Source: Larimichthys crocea (Eukaryota; Chordata; Actinopteri; Sciaenidae). Taken from it: 64,000 nucleotides of DNA. Each line of letters starts with the position of its first letter. Within the stretch, counting starts at the first letter, position 1. The position numbers and the translations under genes were made by a program. The notes below the pieces were generated by a model. That model was not told the DNA's origin and did not search any database. It saw nothing but the letters and a program-made list of their open reading frames with translations. The stretch spans positions 3,987,073-4,051,072 of the forward strand of contig NC_040032.1 of assembly GCF_000972845.2 (NCBI RefSeq), read 5' to 3'. This document shows, piece by piece, positions 27,003 through 42,500 of this stretch.

Positions 27003-30000
27003 AATCATTTGCTGAATTGAAAGAATGCTACATTTTGGGAAGTGATTCAAAACTGGGTAAAACAAAACAAAACAACTTAATACTCAATTCAGTCCTATTC
27101 ATAAAATATGTCTTCAAAGTGAGGCTTCTCCTGGCATCACTACATTTAAAAACCTGCCAGGAAATGAGCACAATATTTGAGAGGGTGATTATGTCTCTCT
27201 CCTCGCTGCCTCAGGAATCAAATAGGACACTAGGAGATTTAGCTTGAGGGGAATTTAATCTTCCAGAGAATGCTCTCACACTATCGCTTAACTCGCTTTG
27301 GGGGTCAGATGAGGGGATGGAACCTGTGAATTGAATTTTGGCATAACTTGTTTTTCCAGACAGGACAGTTGAATGTCATGTTGCTCAGAGCAGTGTTTCC
27401 ACTTCATTGCTTCCGAGCTTTCAGACAAACACTTTGCTGACAAAGCAGGTGAAACTCCCTGATACCTGACATTGGTTTTATATTAAATTTAATAGAATTT
27501 GCGAATAAAAGCTCAAGTCCTTGTCCCTCAAACACTCAGACACAGTAAAATGGTAATCACTTAAGCGTTTATTGAATGGTAGCTTGCAGCTGTTGAGTAA
27601 TGTGTAAATGAGTTGGAATAGTCCACCCATGGTGCATTTAAATGTTTATCTGGCTGTGTGATGAGCAAGTGTTTCCAAATTTGAGTTTTCATAGACCAGA
27701 ATAAAGACATCAAGACTTTCTTTCCAGTATTTGCAGACCAGTATTGTCCATTATATTACTGCTTAGGTCTTGTGCAGCGGACAAAACAAAGGCAGAAACA
27801 AGAACAACAACATAAACCTTATGTTAAGGTTGAATCTTTAATCTGCTGGGTTTATTATGGTCTCACAACTCCAACTCCAGTTTTGCATGGAAAATTCTCT
27901 GACTTTGAAAAATGTACAAAAAGACGGTATGATTATCATTCATGCATAATAGGTTTTCTCAGGGGGAGCCAAAGTGTTTTGAACTACATTATCACTTGTT
28001 TTCAGAGCCTGGTGGGCCTAATACAAATCTCATCACTGGTCAGTCCCAGGTGGAGTCCTGGAGCTGTCTCCTTAATGACCTGCTGCCTTAGTAAACCAGG
28101 GATTCATGGATTGAACCCCGGTCGTATCCATAGCAACGAAGGAGTAAAGACTGCCTATCCTTTTTGGACCTTTTATGCAACCTCACACCTGTTTGCCCTT
28201 TTAAATCCACATTGTCATGCTGTGCAGTCAACCTCAGAACATTTAAAACCACAGTCTGTCAGCGAAAAACTTTCTCTGTCATGCACACATGTCTTATTTT
28301 TTTAACTTGAGTTTACGGTTGAAGTTTTGGGTTTTGTCCTTTCAGATGTCTTGTCTTTATATTAGTCCATGTGCATACCCACCACACACCAACTGAACTG
28401 ACAGCCAAGCTCTGCTCTCGACTGATCTTCCATCCCCCTCAACATGACCCCCTCACTGCACACACACGAACACAGTCACATTTCGTGATCCCAATGCTAG
28501 TCGGTTACAATGGCTCCCATTTACCATGTCAGAAGCAGTGCTCGTCGCAATCTGTCTCTCAAGATGCATCATGACAGCTTCTCCTGTCTGCTCTGGACAA
28601 TGTTCCCTGTGAAGTGAGACTGAAGGAGGTGGAGAGGTGCCAGGGTAAAGGAGCAAAGAGACAGACAGACAGAGAGAGAGATGATGTGAGACAACAGATA
28701 CATACAGAGAGACAGAGATGGAGTTTGTGCGAGAGTTTCTAGTCGTCTATCTGTTAAAAAATGTGACGGGGAAAAATGTTGAATATCACAAGGCTATATG
28801 TTACATCAGGAATACATGTCCAGGCAAAGATATTTTTCTTTCACTCGGGGTGAAGAAGTTGATGGTTGTGTGTTTGACTGGGCTTACATTTGAGAAATCC
28901 GTGAGACATTGGAGTCCCCATCATGCTATCGATCTTACTTATCAGGTTAACGCTTTTAGACTGTCACTTCAGAGATGTGACAAAAATACAAATACACACA
29001 TCTTTAAGACTATAGGAATGTAAACTGTACTTTCCTTTTGACCTGATATTGTGGGTTAAACTGTAGACACCACGATGATTGTGGTGCTGTAAGGGGATGT
29101 TAAAGGATAATTATGGTTTATTACAGATTTGGTCTTATTTTCCACCTGACATTGATACTTCTTGAAAATCACATAAAAATGTCAAAGAGAGAAGATGAGT
29201 TTACAATTGACAATGACATTTTAAATGGATAGAAAGTCAAAATGCATAACAAGTACTTCTTATTCCTCTTACGCCAAACTCAGATTGCACAATAATGGTC
29301 TGACCTTACAGATATAGGTTGTCTGGAATAAAATTATATGTCTGGCCGTTCTTCTTATGCTCATCTTATCCTGTGTAGTGGAAGATAACCAAGGCATCTG
29401 GGTCCCAGCATCTGGGACACCTATTCATTAACCCAGGAGGGGCAGAGAGTGCTCTTCACACATGAGTATAAACATGGCAAAGTAAAAGAGAATTGAAGCT
29501 TCTATTCAGTGCATATGTAACCATTTGACAATCACACTGAGGTCAGGACCATTGTACTAAATAAATCACACCTGTGGTTGCACTGCTGAACTCAAAATGG
29601 TGTGAAAATATGATAAAGTGCCCTTTTGGGTGCTCTGCAATGGATAAACCGTGATAAATTCCACTCTAGGGTTGCCTTCCAGTGGAGAAAATGTGATAAT
29701 GCGTACACATGGCTCTGTGACTGGCCTTGACATGGTTTTGGTCCATTCTCCATGCAGCGTGATTTCCCACCAGGACAATTTCAAAAGTGGAGCATTTTGC
29801 CCACCAGACTTTGTTAACTTGGTTAGATTTGATCTTTTTTCCTTGGTTTATGTGCTTTTACCATGGGTAAGTAAGCTATGTAGTTAAATTCTTACAGGTT
29901 AATTTATTTTGGAAATTGATCATGTTTCTCTATGACCTTTATTTGTCTGATTTCCGGTAAGTATTTTTCACTGGTACAATCACAAGCATTGTCTAGAACA

Positions 30001-30205
30001 GTCATCTCCAGCGCAGCCAAACCACATCGTATTTGTGTCCAGTGGAATTAAGTAGTTAAAACAGAGGAAACATTGTGCAGTGTTCTGTAGGATGCTCTAT
30101 ATCCTAGAAAGTTTGTTGGCCTTAACGGTTAAATATGGTTAAATATGGTTAATTGTTAATAGTTCCCTGTAGTTATACATTAAATCTAACTCACACAATC
30201 GTTTT

Positions 30206-30287
30206 AATCTATGGTTTGGAACTGTATGCATCACCACTTTTTGTACACATACAGTTGGTGCATACAGTTTCATAAAACCATGATTAC
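30206..30287. other. Imperfect hairpin of about 80 nt
   Basis: The left arm AATCTATGGTTTGGAACTGT + ATGCATCACC pairs with the right arm GGTGCATACAGTTT..ATAAAACCATGATT around a loop of about 24 nt. It has small bulges like those of microRNA precursors, but could equally be a small palindromic transposon relic. It matches no microRNA I know. Confidence 0.5.
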
Positions 30288-30408
30288 ATACGTAAACATT
30301 TGCTGTGTCTGCTGTGAATTCAGCCATAGGTTAAACCACTTCAGATTACCCACAGTATGTACACTAAATTGTGAAAACAGAACGCTTTATTTGGTTGGGT
30401 CTCTTGAC

Positions 30409-30658
30409 TATTTATAAATGAGGGATTATAGGGTTAAGAGATAATCTGACAAAGTGACCATATCAAAAGTTTAGGTTAATCGTGTGCATGGTTTTATTGT
30501 TATTGTTGTCATTAGTAAAGTGTAATTTAGTTTCACTCATGCCAAGATTAAAGCCCAAAGATGTGTGACGGACATGGATGACATATGCAAGATTACAGTA
30601 TTCATAAGATTAAATAGGGCCATATTTATAAATGAGGGATTATAGGGTTAAGAGATAA
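30409..30658. repeat. Exact 36-bp direct repeat, 214 bp apart
   Basis: TATTTATAAATGAGGGATTA + TAGGGTTAAGAGATAA occurs at 30409-30444 and again at 30623-30658 with no mismatch. The intervening sequence is unique, so this is a recent short segmental copy or the direct repeats of a small insertion. Confidence 0.85.
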
Positions 30659-33600
30659 GACAAGGGTAAAAGAAGTTGAAGAGAGAGAATACAAATGAGG
30701 GGTTGTTAGTATAAGGCTAGCAAGAGAGAGACTAAAGGGAGTAACGACACATGACATGGTAGAGTGGAATGGAAAGGACATTATGAGAAATGGATACTGA
30801 GATGGAGGTGTGATCAACTGAAGAAATGTGTAAACTAAGAATAAGAAAGGGAAAGGAGCCAAATCCCTTTTCTCTGTGTCCTCAGCAAGTGATGAAAGTC
30901 ATTCCAGTTTTACAGCCATGATGACATGTCCCCTGTGTCCACAGTCAAATCGATTAATGTGCAGTTGTGTGGTTATGTGTGAATGTAACCCATTTACAGT
31001 CCGTGACCGCTCTTGCAGTTTGTGTCTATTAACGTGCTCCTTGAGTGTGAACGCGTAGCAAACATTTATTTTTGTTTATATATTAACATAGGTATTTTTA
31101 CACATACAGAAATAAAAATAGAAAAATCCTTTAAAAAAAAAGTAAAAGTAAGAAATCTATTGATAAAGAGACACTTTGAGGTAAAGAATTGTGTTTTTTT
31201 CTTTACTGCCTTATCTTTGCCTTATGTTCAAGTCTTTTAGGAATTTTGCAATTGTACCTTGCCAACTGTAACCTTGGGTAGAGTCTTCCTCTTTGGCTGC
31301 ACAAGGGTTCCAATAAGCTCCACTAATCAACAACCTGCCTGAGAGATGAAATCCAGAGCCAAAGAAATATGCCAGAAAACACTTGTTGATAGTTGACAGC
31401 TTATTGCTGTGAGTGTACAGCTAATTATAATTAAAGCAATGTAGTGGATTTTAATATTTCTAGCAACTGACCAATCGTGGCATTTGTCTTTTAGAGATTC
31501 TGTGTGTCTACTTGTCTACCAGTGTATTACTTTGCGTGCATGTGTGTGTATACTGCTTTTTTTTTTCTTTTGAGGACACGAGAATGGACTTGTCATGCTC
31601 CTGGCAGCCTTCAGTGATCAAGCCAAGGCGAAGGTTCCTTGTCTCTTTGGTTTATTGCCTTTGATCTCCCTGACTGTCTGGTGAAAGAGGTGATGTGAGC
31701 TGTCATTCTCCTTTCCATTGCTGCACACGCTCCTCCAGAAGAGCTCACAAACACTGCAAGGATCACAGAGAAGAGCATATACACGATACGAGAATGCAGA
31801 TACATTCACACATACTGTAAAGCAATACAAGGAGGCACACCAACATGGACACGTAAAGACAGACACATGCGCAAAATTAGAACAGAGTTGAAGGTAGACA
31901 GTGAGATTGCTAAGTGACAGGCTGCCAAGCTGACAGCTGGCACCATTCAATATGTTCTTGGGACTCAGGCTTGTTTTGACTGGTGAGCATCTGTGGCATA
32001 TTCACTCACTTGGTTTATGATGAATGTGAAGCAGGGGATTACAGGAAACGAACTCAGCTGACTAAAAGTCCATTCATCCATTTTCTCTGAAAAATATAGA
32101 GAAAAAAAAAAAGAAGAAATGTGCTGTAGCGTGTCCAAAAGTTATACATTTCAACTTTCCAACATGTCCTTTGGTGTACACTTCCAATCTGTCTTGCCCA
32201 GACCACGTCTAAATGGGGTGATCCAAGGACATCCTCATCACATCTCAGTGTGAAGGAGCAATAACTGGACTCACCTTGATGTCTCAACTGTTAATGAGGC
32301 CACCATCGACTTTGTCACGTCAGTTTTTTTTCTTTTTCTTTATTCTTCTTAATTGGAAGCTCCACATGCTGGTGAAAGATAGATTTATCTTAATGGAACC
32401 TGACTCATGCATGTAATGCACTCCACTGGTGTAAACCAACACTGTGTCCATCTTTCCCTGAAAGTAGTAAGTTCAGTAAGGCTAACAGAAAATCTGATGA
32501 CCAAACAGTATGGTGTACTTTAACTATTGATAATACTGCATAAGATTTATTAAAGTACACTAAATGAAATTTTATTCACACAGATTTTGACTATTTGTGT
32601 GTATTTGCTACAAACTTCCAAGGTCCTGCAACAGAGTCTAAAAATACACACACCTGTACTGAAAGTCCACCTCTGGGGTGACAGTGCTATTACAGTTTGT
32701 GACATTTGGTGTTATGTAACATGAGTTACATTAATACTAATGAGAATTATGCTGTTATTAGCAAATGCATTGCTTTTAGTGCTTTACACACAGTATACAC
32801 AATGCATCCAATACATCAATGTTTTCATGTGTACTATGTATCTGACAAGCTCACACTAAACTATTTTAAATGTGTCTTTAGTGCGTCTCACCAGATTTAA
32901 CTCTTTTTATTTGGTGACAATGATTTTACAGAGAGATAATTTCCATCCTGCATCTCTGAATGGTGAGGGCTCGTGATAAAAAGGCTCATAAAGTTCTTTC
33001 TGCTATGATGAGCAATTGTACAATTTGCATATAGCTAACCTTTGATGTAGTACCTCCCTGGAGATGATTGTAACAACTAAACAGCATATTACAACAAGTT
33101 AACTATGAAAAAACGATCTCTACATGCACTCTCATTTTCACTTCTTTAAGGAAGTCATTTAACCTTGTCAAACTGCTTTAAGAAGGTACACACTGTTAAA
33201 CAACTTTAAACAGAACAGGCTTTTCTGCCTCAGATTTTCTAACATAATGTAAGCATGAGGAGGGAAAATAAAGAAATTCAATGAATTTATCGTTTCACTT
33301 TTTGTAATAAAGAAATATGCTTTTCAGGTTTTATAAATTGATGAAGTGTACCAGCAGCTTATAACCTCTGATTTTGTTCCACACAGGCTTACAGACGCTG
33401 AGGGACACTGAGTTCAGAATGACACCAGAGAGGTACCAACACTAGACATAGATGCAGAACTGTGGCATATAGTTCCACCTCTTGGGACAAAGCTTAAAAG
33501 TTACAGGCCCTACTTATGACTCATGAAATAAGCTGCTTCCTCTCAGAAGTTCACCTTAGGCAGAGTCCTATACAGTTCCAGTTTTGTCAGTGAATCTTGG

Positions 33601-36508
33601 ATTTAGAATGCAACGCTGAATTGCTGACTGGGCAAAGTGGGCAACTGCCCATGGGCCAAAAGGTGCCATCCTAATGTCCGTCAACTGGCATGGGGATATG
33701 GAAAACACAACATGACTAATATGATCAGGGCCTTGAGGTAAGTCATGCTTCATTATCTAAAATTGGGGCTCTGTTTTGCAGAGGATCACTGTGTCATAAA
33801 TCTTAATCCTAATATAAGATTAATCAAATTACTATACAGCAGTCCATGTAGTATTCCTGCAGAGGAAATTCATACACATTGCACAAAGGAGAGAAGCTCG
33901 GTTTTGCCTGAGGACCTTTAGGTTATTGCAGCCATGGTGCAATATATGAAGTTTTTTTATTTTCATAAGACTTTGTCACAAAAACTCTATAATGTCCTAC
34001 CCTGGACAGTCCCTCTGCAGCAGAAAAAGACAGTTCCATTGTCTGCACAGCGGATCTTTTTAGCCCCAGATCAAGGCAGGACATTGGCAGAACTCCAACA
34101 ACAAGAAAGCAGGAGATTTAGGGAAGGAAAAGTCGGCCCTCATTTTACATAGGGAGAAAGAGGAGGGAGGAGCAGGAGAAGGAGTAATGTTGTGTTTCTG
34201 CTATCTTGAAGTAGGTCACGTACACAGTGCTGCATTTGTCATAAGTGACAGCCCTATTAATCATGGAAGGGGCAGTGTCAATGCCCAATGGCTTTGCTCT
34301 GCAGGTGGGTTGTCCCTCTGGATGCCAGGGCTCCAACCTCGGTGTTCTACCCCTGTTCTCCCTACTTTACTTCCCCTCTTATCCCTCTGTACTGCGGTGC
34401 TCTGAAATGGCTCTCCTTGCATGCCCTCTGTGCACATCCGACTCTCACCTCTTCCTTTTTCCAACTCCAGTTCCCTCTTTTCCTGCCCTTGGAACTTTTC
34501 GCTAAATTTGCTGCACTGATTTTCCCATCGAACAGCTGACACTCTTGCCTCAGGTTTTTCTGACTCTTTCTCTCCGTCTTCTTATCAGTTTGTCCCTCTT
34601 TCTTTCTCCACTGTCCAACATTATCCATCTCTTCCCCAGATGATGGCTCTGGCTCTGGTTTAAGATACTCAGCAGGACCTGCATCAGCAATCAGCCAGTT
34701 TGCACTCCAGGCACTAACACATTTGGGTTCCCAGGTGATTTCACCAACCTTGTTCTACTCACACACCTGTCTCTCCATTCCATCTACTACTCTCTGTGTA
34801 GAGAGTTGTTAGTACAGGCCTTAAGGGAGAAAGATGTTGAGCGAGATGCCTGTGTAACTGTCTGTTTGATTGTCTGACAGGAGGTCTGTATACTAATGTA
34901 TGCAGGAACATGGGATATGGTGAGATATGACTAAGGAAGAGTTTTGACACTTCTGAATTACTTCCATAGCCCACAATTGATATGCAACACACTGTATTTT
35001 AATTCAGAGTAATAATGAAAAAAAAAATTATATTACATAAATCACAAGGGACAGTGCCAGCCAGCCAATTTATACTGTACCCATGCATTTCGAATGCCAA
35101 TGTTTTTCATGAATGTTAAAGGGACATTATATAATAATCTATAATCAAGAAGTCCTTTAATTGACATGCAGATATTATTATAAAAACATCTGCAAGTGGG
35201 TCCTCTTTGGTAGTCATGTAATAGCAGATACACACAAGGCATGTCATGGCAATAATTCTTGTAGATGATACATATGCAATCCACTGCCAAAAGGAAAGCA
35301 GCATCTTAGACCAATATAAATGAGCACTACAGCCAACTACAATTTTAATGTAATTTTACCTATCAGGTAATCATAAAACATACTACCAATTGGACAGTCA
35401 TAACATCGTAACTTCATTCAGTGTGGGCAGAAACAAAAGTAAAACATCTTGGTCTTGTTCATCTTGTTGGTCTTTTACTGTTAAAATAATCACCAACTTT
35501 GTTTGATCTAAATAAAACCTTAATTCACACACATGGACTCTTTTTTAGTTGCTCTGCTCAGTTGCACACTGAGGGAGTCACACAGCCAGGTTTAGACAAG
35601 GTGGAATAGCAACACAGCAAGGGAGTGTGACATCAATTTCTGCTCAGAATACCATGGGAAACAGTCTGCTGCTATATTAATGTTTTTAATCTCATACATA
35701 TATATATATAACCTTTAAGCGTTTTTGATCTTAGAAAGAACAAAAGTGCTGTTCCAACGCAACAATGTATGCAACAATTGACAGTAAAACAACAGTATTT
35801 CCACAGGGCCAGTTTAACAGTAGTTAAACTGCTGTGCCAGTCAGGTGATTATTTTTTTGAGTAGCAAGTAATTTAAGATTAGCATTTATCAAAAGTGGAG
35901 AAATCGACTCCAATAACTCCAAAAGTTATAGTTCTTAATATTAAATGTTTTCTACTTGTACATGTGTTAAATGCAGTAAATAAGTTGTGTAGGTGTTGAG
36001 GATTTGGATTTATTTAATGACACATATGACAAATATGTGTTGTGTCACAAATTAAACACTGTGGCTCTATATATATATCTCTACAGTGGCTCTATTAAAA
36101 CAATCAAACCAATCAAACCTACATAACAAGCTTTTTCAATGTCACCATGGAGATGTTACCCTCAACGATAAAATTTAGTCTATGACACTAAAACAAGATG
36201 TCGTGTCTTCTAATACTGTCCTCTGTTTATGTATATTTATTTGTGTGTCTGCCTGTGGGGATGGGTGTCCTCATCACCGCAGTTGATAGTGTTACATATT
36301 TCAGTCAGATTCCACGGTCATATATCTGGGTGCATTTGAGACCCGAGATAAGGAGGGATTTATGAAGGCAGCCCTCTGCTAAGTCAAGGTGAACACCAGA
36401 GATATGATGCTTCTGTGTGTACGTGTGAAAGCGTGTGTGATTCAGTGTTTGTGCGAGAGAGCACAAATGCATGATAGAATGTTACACCATACACATGCAT
36501 GTCTGATT

Positions 36509-36510
<2 letters not shown>

Positions 36511-36556
<46 letters not shown>
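36511..36556. repeat. (GT)n microsatellite
   Basis: About 23 perfect GT units. Confidence 0.95.
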
Positions 36557-36558
<2 letters not shown>

Positions 36559-39500
36559 ACCATTGCCTTATTTTCAACTTAACTATTCCCTCTGTGAAAT
36601 GCCTGTGAACGATTTGATGCCTTATAGTGCCTGAAATCCATCCTTTTAATATCTCAATATCACTTTATTCTTCCATTCATTCTTTTTTCCCCCCACCAAC
36701 TTAATCTTTCTCAAGGCCACAGGGCTGAAGCCTTTCCCAACATGCATTTGGCAGAAAGCAGGAAGACCTGTAATAGACTAGTGATCTTTTTTTAGCTGTC
36801 TCTTTTAGGTGACTCAATGTGTGCAATAAATCTAGGGATTAAATTCAAGTCTCACAACTATACAGACAGATAAGCTCATTTTAGCATAATTTCTTCACCT
36901 GATGTTATCAATGACTGGCACTAATTTCATTTCATTCAAAGGTGTTGCACTTTTCACTTAAATGTATTTTTTTTAACTATGTTTGAGGCTAAATTTAACC
37001 TCATGCAGCCAATATAATATGCTCCAGAACCTAAACTTGTTTTTATTTAAAATAATAGCGATGCATTCTAATTTTAAGTATGGAAAAGGCATCAACTGCA
37101 GCGGGTTGTGCATCATTAAAAACACTTTTTAATTGTTAGTACTGCCCATTTGATGTTTGCTAAGCTATCGTTAATGACGTGTTTCTTTTCCATCTGTCAC
37201 TTCTTATGAGTAGGCGGAGGATCATTAGACAATGCATTACTGCTAACTTTTTCTTTTTATATGGGTCAGTTGCCAACTTAGATTTTTTTGCCTTAAAGAA
37301 ACTCCACCTTTTCTCACCATGCTTTCCAACAATCATGCAAGGATTATCATCTAACCGTGGGCCCAAGGCAGAAATTCACTTAGGGCCCTTACAAGCATAT
37401 ACACTCTACCAGAGCAAATGATCTTATCTACAGTGAAATATGTTCTACCTAAGCCACAGGCTTCCTCTGGACTTCTATAAGTTATCAGTGCATTTCCTTT
37501 GCTTCAGGTTTATGCTTTGCTGACTCACCTGGAGTGTGATTTTTCATGTTGAAATAATGGGAAACATTCATTTCCACCCATTTAAAAATTTAAAAATGAC
37601 TATGTGTCACTTAGTGATAAACCCACAGAGAATAACGTGTTTCCTGTAATTACTGTTAATGACAAAACCAAAGTACAGTTGGGAGAGTATCTGAGGTGAT
37701 ATTTTAAGTCATACCTTGTACTTGGGGGTCAGATGCTTTTGGTTCTCTGTAAAGTTGTTGTGAATTTTATTGGGTCACAGAGGTTTGTAGAGCGTTTCAA
37801 TCAACGCTACAAAGAACAATGGTTTTCTGAACTGAGGACTTTTTGGGAAAGTTGTATAGGTGATAGTAGAAAAGTAAGTACGATTGGAGACATCACTGCA
37901 GAGGAGAATAGTGTTGGATGATGTATGTCACTCCCTATTGTATGTCTCTCTCTCAGCCCTCCTCCCCATCCACCGACACACTCCTAAGTGAGGAGGATCG
38001 GACCACACAGCACACAGCGACTCCTGCCTCTTCGCATTTTGTTATTTCATTGAAGAGTTTCTCTCTTTTTCGACTTTTCTTTTCGGTCTCTCAGATGCCC
38101 TTGTCTTCCCTGTCACATAACTTTAGTCTCTGTCTTGTTTTAACCCCTTTCCCACAGAAGAAACTCTGAAGACTTTATCTACTTTATATATCACTCATTA
38201 CTACAAGGCATGCAGAGAAGTGAAGAGAAAGATTAAATAGTGAGTTTGGAGGGAGATCGCAAATGTGTAACTACATTGTTGTTGGTGCATCTGATAAACG
38301 CCCAAGATGTTTCTATAAGTTGGGTTTTGCTCATAAAGTGAGTATAGAATACAGACAGAACTTTACATCTATCACTGTATTTGTGATAATGTTCCACTCT
38401 GTCAGTCAAGTGACAGCCAACGGAAAGCAGAGTGAGACTCCACAAGGGTTTAATTCTTCCAAAAACATATTGTGTTCAGCAGTACTGTCACATTCATGTC
38501 TTCTTATGGCCCATTCAACTAAAACAACAGTTACTTTCATACTAGGATTGACACTTGAGGGACTTTTTTTATTTTGAAAACAATTGGAATACAGTAAGTT
38601 AATAGACAATAGCACTCCATGAGAACTATATTGTCCTTTATCTGTCCCATGAGTAACGACTGTGTCTGACTGCAGGTTTCTAATTAACAGCATTTTGTAT
38701 TTTTGTGTCACAGTGTGTGAATTCAGTTGTTTTTGCTATCACATAATGGAATTCCCTCCTGTACAGTACTATCCTGGACAATATTCAAACCACTGGTGAT
38801 TCTGATGACAAAATACCATTTTCCTACAAAGGTATATGGAAAGAACATTTCCACCATGGGAGTACAGCATAATTGGAACACACTCTCACACACACTGAAC
38901 TTATTCACCAAGTTGGTCAATGCCCTTTGCTAAATGGGCAAAAAAGGCACCCCTGTGCATGCTTTATACTATTTATGTCTGACTGAGGTGACGCTAATGA
39001 CTACTGTTAACAATGCCCATGCTTCTAGCCTGTGGTTATTGACTGTAGGCCCATTAGCACACATTGCAGCTCCCTCACTTGCTAGCCCTTTTAGCTCTTT
39101 ACATCATTTTACTTTGTTTTATACATATATAATACTATCTTTAATACGGGGTGCAAATGGATTTGATGCACATTTTTTTTTACCAATCGAGCATTTCCCT
39201 GCAAAATAAATAATGTCCAATCAACAGTAATTATAGTAATATACGCAATATAACGTTCTCATTCAAATTTAAAACAAAAATCAGCTAATTTTGACTTTTT
39301 TGAGGAAAATGCCCATTACTTTAGTCACATTTATGTTCACATTTTAATATTTTGGTCTTCACTCATACCAGCTAATCCTAGTGCCTGGGGAAAATTGTGA
39401 AAGATGCTGAATCTCCACACCTTCATTCCATAAGAATTAGTTCCAAGTGATTTGTTACATAGTACAAAGTTTTCTGTTGTTGTGTCAACTATATATATTG

Positions 39501-42500
39501 ATGTTTCGATTTTGTGTAATATTGTTTTCTTACACTAGCTGTATCTATGTATTAATGTCATGTATCACCTGGCCTCCTGTGAATGAAACTGTATTGTATT
39601 CATCACCTTGCTGTTTTGAATTAATAAGTCTTTTATTACAATAATCAAGACTGGTTGGGGACATCAGATCGATACTACATCTATGTAACCTAGTAGTATA
39701 CTTTGATTTGAGTTATGTTTTTTAAGCGTTCTTTAGAAAGACTGAATTGTTGAATGAGCTTTTACCAAAGCTTTAGCTTGAGTTGATTTCATTGGGTTCA
39801 TTTTAGAATGAAATAAATTTATACTCATCAGATTATATGGTTATGGTACTAAACAGGGCAGTAAAGGTCAGAGAGATGATTAAAACCTAAACTTAAACGT
39901 CAGCTAAAGTTGAATTAAGAGGCCCCTCCTTACTCTTGCATTCGTTATCGTGACGAGCTAGATGGTGGCTGCCAGCTCCCGTGCACTCATGTGACAAATA
40001 CCAAATTGTTCACCCAGAGCATGATGGGATTACTGACATCCAGGAAGAGGTGGGTGGCACAGCAGGCAAAATTCAAATAAACGAAATGTGATCCAGAAAA
40101 GTATTGCTAAATTACACCTGGAGCCCTTTGAGCATGTTGTGTAAATAGATTTAAAATGTAGCCTATTATGGTTGTTGTTGAAATAAAACTCTAATGAGAC
40201 CCATTTCACTCGTCCCAACTGTTACATTCATGAAAGAATCGGAACAATGGATCCATCCACCCGCAACTACCAGACTGTGGGAGGTGTCAGCAGCCCATGC
40301 CACCCATTTCTGTGTTCAGTCTGGCAGTTAAGAGTCAACTCTTTTAATTTATATCATCTAATCAAGCAACCTTGAAAGTACCTCTCCTCTCACTGACCCG
40401 CATAGATGATCGTCACTAATCATCATTGCTTTTTTCCTTCCAATTAACTGCGCCTGAAGCCAGCTGCTTCCAGCACCTGACAGTAATCCCAACCACCAAC
40501 AAAAACCATGAGAGCTCATAACTGGGCATCAACACCAGATTGAGTCTACACCATTAGGTTGGTCCCTAAACTCTACCTATATATACATACTTTGAAAGAG
40601 TTATTAGTGGATGCAATTGTTCCCTGAAGAGATCCAAAAGCACAGTCCTAGTGCCTTGTGCAACTCATTCAGGAAACACTGCCATTGTAAACCCAAAGAT
40701 GAACTCTATTTTTGGAGGATTATCATTTGATTTGTCTAACTGTAGACTGTTAAAGCCTCATATTAGCATATTGCATTTTTGCACCAAATAGTAACTGCGG
40801 ACTCTTTTCCCCAGTACACTGAAATTGCTTTCGGGAGGGATTTCTTTGTGGGCCACAGAAATAATTACTGTATTGGGGGGGGGGGGAAACATCAAACCTC
40901 AGTTCTCCTGATCTACATTCATTTCATTATTGATTTATTTGTTTGTTTTTACTGAAGTTGAATTGTGGCAGTTACATTGGCTGGCCAATTGTTAATCTGG
41001 TTTCTTGTTCAATCCCTGGCATTGGTAGAAAAGGGCATTCAGGCTGTTATATGCATCTGCTTTAAGTCACTGCTGCTGTCCCCATGAGCAAGACACAGAA
41101 TTCTCCACCTTATTTATGACCCTGTCGTGTGACATTTCTGACCAAATGCTTGGGAATGGGTAAACTCACAATGAAGATTTGATCTTAGTTCTTTCTTTAA
41201 GATAGATCAGTGTTTTTTTGTTTAAACTGGCCCACCTGTCATGATAGACACAGTGTCAGAAAAGGAGCAACTGCACACCATAATGACAAATTCAGGTAAT
41301 AATGTGTGCAGATTATGAGCAAGCAAACACAGTGACACAATTATTAGCAAGCAAAACAAAGATTCTTTTTTCCCTACCTGCCTTCTACCTCTACCTCTAC
41401 CTCTCTCTCTCTGTGTGCTTCTATCCAGTTAGATACTGTTTGAATAATCACATTCCCTGACATGAGAGTGCTATGTAATTAACCTATGAGATTCTCGCTG
41501 TTGCAACGTGCCTCCTGCCTGCCTCAGTGGCCTCTTCTGGTGGATTATTACTGCCATCTTCTGGACTAACAAAAACCTGAATATCCCCACAGTGAGAGAA
41601 AGACGTGACAGAGGAAGTATTTGACATGTTAACCTGCATGTATTCCTGAGAAAAAAAAACTCTGTCTCTATGTTTTATAAATCTAAGAACAAAAAGGGGA
41701 ACACACTGGGTTTTATATTTGTAGCTTATATACATGTCTAATTATTTATTTATGCCTGCAAAAGAGGACATTTCTCAACTTCCATATTCACTATAAATTC
41801 TTGAAATCAATCATTTAAACATCTCTTCATTGAACTAAAAAAACAGAAATATATTTGACAGCACAAGTTGATTTCCTAAAACTCTTATTCAATCTACTCA
41901 TGTTGCATGACTACACATACACTTGGAGATACTCTGTACTGTTACTCTTACTGTCAACAAATCCCACAAAAAGACCAAAATATTGTCAGCAAAGCCTGAT
42001 ATTGCTTAATCCTACTCTGTTGACTAAAAACACACCAATGACCCACATTGCATGCAACACCTTCTGACTATCTATCCACTGTTACTAGTGTTAGATTGCT
42101 AGAGTAACCTGGCCGCTGCTATACCCTTTGCACTTTCTTACTTTCTCTTTTCTCCACTTTTTCCACTTTTCCATCCTTTTTGTTTTTTGTGGCTGCCTGA
42201 GAGGACAACACCTCATTTTCCATGTCAGGATTGGAGTTTTTGCTTCAAAAACAAACTGAAAGTCACAGTGAGCAGGTGGAGGACGAGAATGAAACAGGTT
42301 CAGAGAGGAGAGGTTTGCAGGTTTATATCATTGCACCGGTGCAACCCTGCGATGTCAGATCAATTATTCTTTGGAAGCCCCCTTCGATTCTATGGGACCA
42401 CAAGTGGTGTCCTGTCTTGCTTGTCCATAAAATACACATTTCTTCTTCTTTCTTTGGTTATTTTTTTTTTTTTACTTCATTGATACATGACAGTGATGCT

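Noticed and set aside
27772..28305. The longest open frame in the window, 177 codons on + strand
   Set aside because: It opens on GTG, not ATG, has no recognisable domain, mixed low-complexity composition and no splice or promoter context; treated as chance.
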